Below the pieces are notes generated by a model. It did no database searches and was not told the DNA's origin. It saw only the letters and a list, made by a program, of their open reading frames with translations. From the NCBI GenBank assembly GCA_025998955.1, contig AP024676.1:992001-1056000 (forward strand): DNA of 64,000 bases, in the 5' to 3' direction. This document shows, in pieces, positions 62,874 to 64,000 of this stretch. Position 1 is the first letter of the stretch, and each line of letters starts with the position of its first letter. The stretch is from Candidatus Roseilinea sp. Lineage in GTDB: Bacteria > Chloroflexota > Anaerolineae > J036 > Brachytrichaceae. The position numbers were made by a program, and so were the translations under genes.

Positions 62874-64000
62874 TCAGTCCTTCCGGCGGAAGAGCAGGAA
62901 TGGCCCGTTCTCCGCTTCGTAACGATAGTTGGCTTCTACGTAGGCGTGCAGGTCGGTCAGCCGTTTCCAGTTGTCAATGTGCCGCACACCTAACCAGGGG
63001 TAATCGTCGCGGGTGAGGATGAAGTAGGTCGGTCGGTTGGCAGCGAGTTGTTCGTAGAACTGCCGACCGAACTCGGCGTTCGTCCACGAGCCGTGCGCCG
63101 GCGCCCAGACATCGGCAAACGGGAAGCGTGTCGCGTTGCGTCGCTGGGTGAGCATGTAAACCCATGGCGCGTCGGCGAACAAGCTGATGGTCTCGTCCGG
63201 CCGCGTATGTTCAACGATGTAATCGGCCACATAGAGCTGCGGCGCAACACGACTCTCTAGGTGAACTTCGCGCAGCGATTTGCCTTGCACGATGATGTTG
63301 ATGTAGGCGTCGTATACCCAGGGCAACATGCGGATGGCGAGCAGCGTAAATGCTACGACGCCAACCAATCCGCCTAGCACGCCGAGCGCACGCCCGACGG
63401 CCCCCGGCGCGCGCACCCACAGCCATGCCGCCGCTGTGCCGGCGCCGGCCAGGATCGCCAGCGGGCCGTGAAGAATGGTGAAGTGATACTGCACATACTT
63501 GGCCTGGATGGCAACCACGGCCAGCCCGGCGACGAACAACCCGACGAGATAGGCGTAACGCGCCAGGCCGTCGCCGTGCGTCGGGTGGATGAATCGCACG
63601 CCGCCCAAAATCGCCAAGATGAACAGCAGCGGGAAACCGCCGCCGAAGAAGGTCCACTGCGGCACCGTCGCCTTGTAGTCGCCGGTCAAGTCAGCGCCGT
63701 TGTCGGTGAAGCGCCAGAGAAATTGCACAATCTCCGGGAAGGTGCGCGGCGGACCCAGCGGGAACAGCTCGCGGAAGACGTTGAGTTGTTCGATCAGCGC
63801 CGGGATGCCGCCGGCCAGCGCGAAGCAGGCCAGCACGAGCGCATTGATTGCGATTGCGCCGACGGCAAACGCCGCGCCTGCGCGCAGCGTCGTGGGCAGC
63901 GTGCGCGTGCGCAGCCAGGTATGCAACAACAGCCCTGCGCCGATTACCGCAATCAGCAGGCCGAAGGTGTACTTGAACCACATCAAGATGCCCGCGCTGG
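62874..64000 (-). CDS. Paralogous membrane glycosyltransferase, cut by the window edge
   Basis: The C-terminal ~375 residues of a protein homologous to the one downstream. The frame stays open to base 64000 (AGILMWFKYTFGLL), matching AGALFWFKYPFAL in the paralog, so the ATG near 63986 is internal, not the start. Shared segments include IIVQGKSLREVHLESR, DETISLFADAPWVYMLTQRR and YEAENGPFLLFRRK. The active-site N-terminus lies outside the window. The pair are 6 bases apart and co-directional. Confidence 0.78.
   Translation of the reverse strand, partial: SAGILMWFKYTFGLLIAVIGAGLLLHTWLRTRTLPTTLRAGAAFAVGAIAINALVLACFALAGGIPALIEQLNVFRELFPLGPPRTFPEIVQFLWRFTDNGADLTGDYKATVPQWTFFGGGFPLLFILAILGGVRFIHPTHGDGLARYAYLVGLFVAGLAVVAIQAKYVQYHFTILHGPLAILAGAGTAAAWLWVRAPGAVGRALGVLGGLVGVVAFTLLAIRMLPWVYDAYINIIVQGKSLREVHLESRVAPQLYVADYIVEHTRPDETISLFADAPWVYMLTQRRNATRFPFADVWAPAHGSWTNAEFGRQFYEQLAANRPTYFILTRDDYPWLGVRHIDNWKRLTDLHAYVEANYRYEAENGPFLLFRRKD

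Overview
This is a high-GC bacterial chromosome segment with about 55 genes, very short gene spacing and frequent 1-8 bp stop/start overlaps. Several traits point to the phylum Chloroflexota (Anaerolineae-like): a topoisomerase I with an N-terminal zinc-ribbon (DUF5679-like) extension, ABC-transporter lipoproteins with long Ala/Pro linkers, an rpsR-rpmG pair, a secreted lipoprotein joining a Gmad2-like and an SH3 domain, and many carbohydrate enzymes. The assignment is an inference from gene content; no 16S rRNA gene is present.

Layout. 1-4.7 kb: the frameshifted end of a gene, an oxidoreductase, and a REP-associated tyrosine transposase (RAYT) embedded in its own palindromic repeats, then formate-tetrahydrofolate ligase. 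4.7-13 kb: a divergent alkaline-phosphatase-like protein, an ion transporter, a frameshifted GHMP-kinase-like gene, an MttB-family methyltransferase, and an SbcD-like nuclease coupled to a lipoprotein. 13-32 kb: ribosomal proteins L33 and S18 and housekeeping or scattered genes (MFS exporter, methyltransferase, esterase, lysine 2,3-aminomutase, DsbA-like protein, topA, glycosyltransferase, two HhH DNA glycosylases, GH20 enzyme), ending with tRNA-Ser(CGA). 32.9-40.2 kb: a GDP-D-rhamnose-type operon (rmd, gmd, phosphomannomutase) followed by tatD, a polyprenyl synthase and a GT2 glycosyltransferase. The gmd gene is interrupted by a full-length intein.

40.3-60.5 kb is a carbohydrate-uptake region built around a LacI regulator. 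To its left lies a rhamnose-type (CUT2) ABC importer operon with an oxidoreductase and a sugar isomerase; its binding protein is an in-frame tandem duplication. To its right lies a CUT1 importer followed by GH51, GH43 and GH2 glycosidases. Together they suggest use of rhamnose- and arabinose-containing plant polysaccharide, such as rhamnogalacturonan with arabinan side chains (inference). The window ends with a PIN/AbrB toxin-antitoxin pair and two paralogous membrane glycosyltransferases, the second cut by the window edge.

Between genes there are three classes of repeat: REP/BIME palindromes linked to the RAYT, a second palindromic repeat family (two copies), and at least ten short tracts of degenerate 5-9 bp near-repeats that are AT-richer than the genes. 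The strongest unusual items are the Gmd intein, the tandem rhamnose-binding protein with a 620-bp almost identical internal repeat, the RAYT/BIME system, the near-repeat tracts, and the phosphatase-like protein lacking expected metal ligands.
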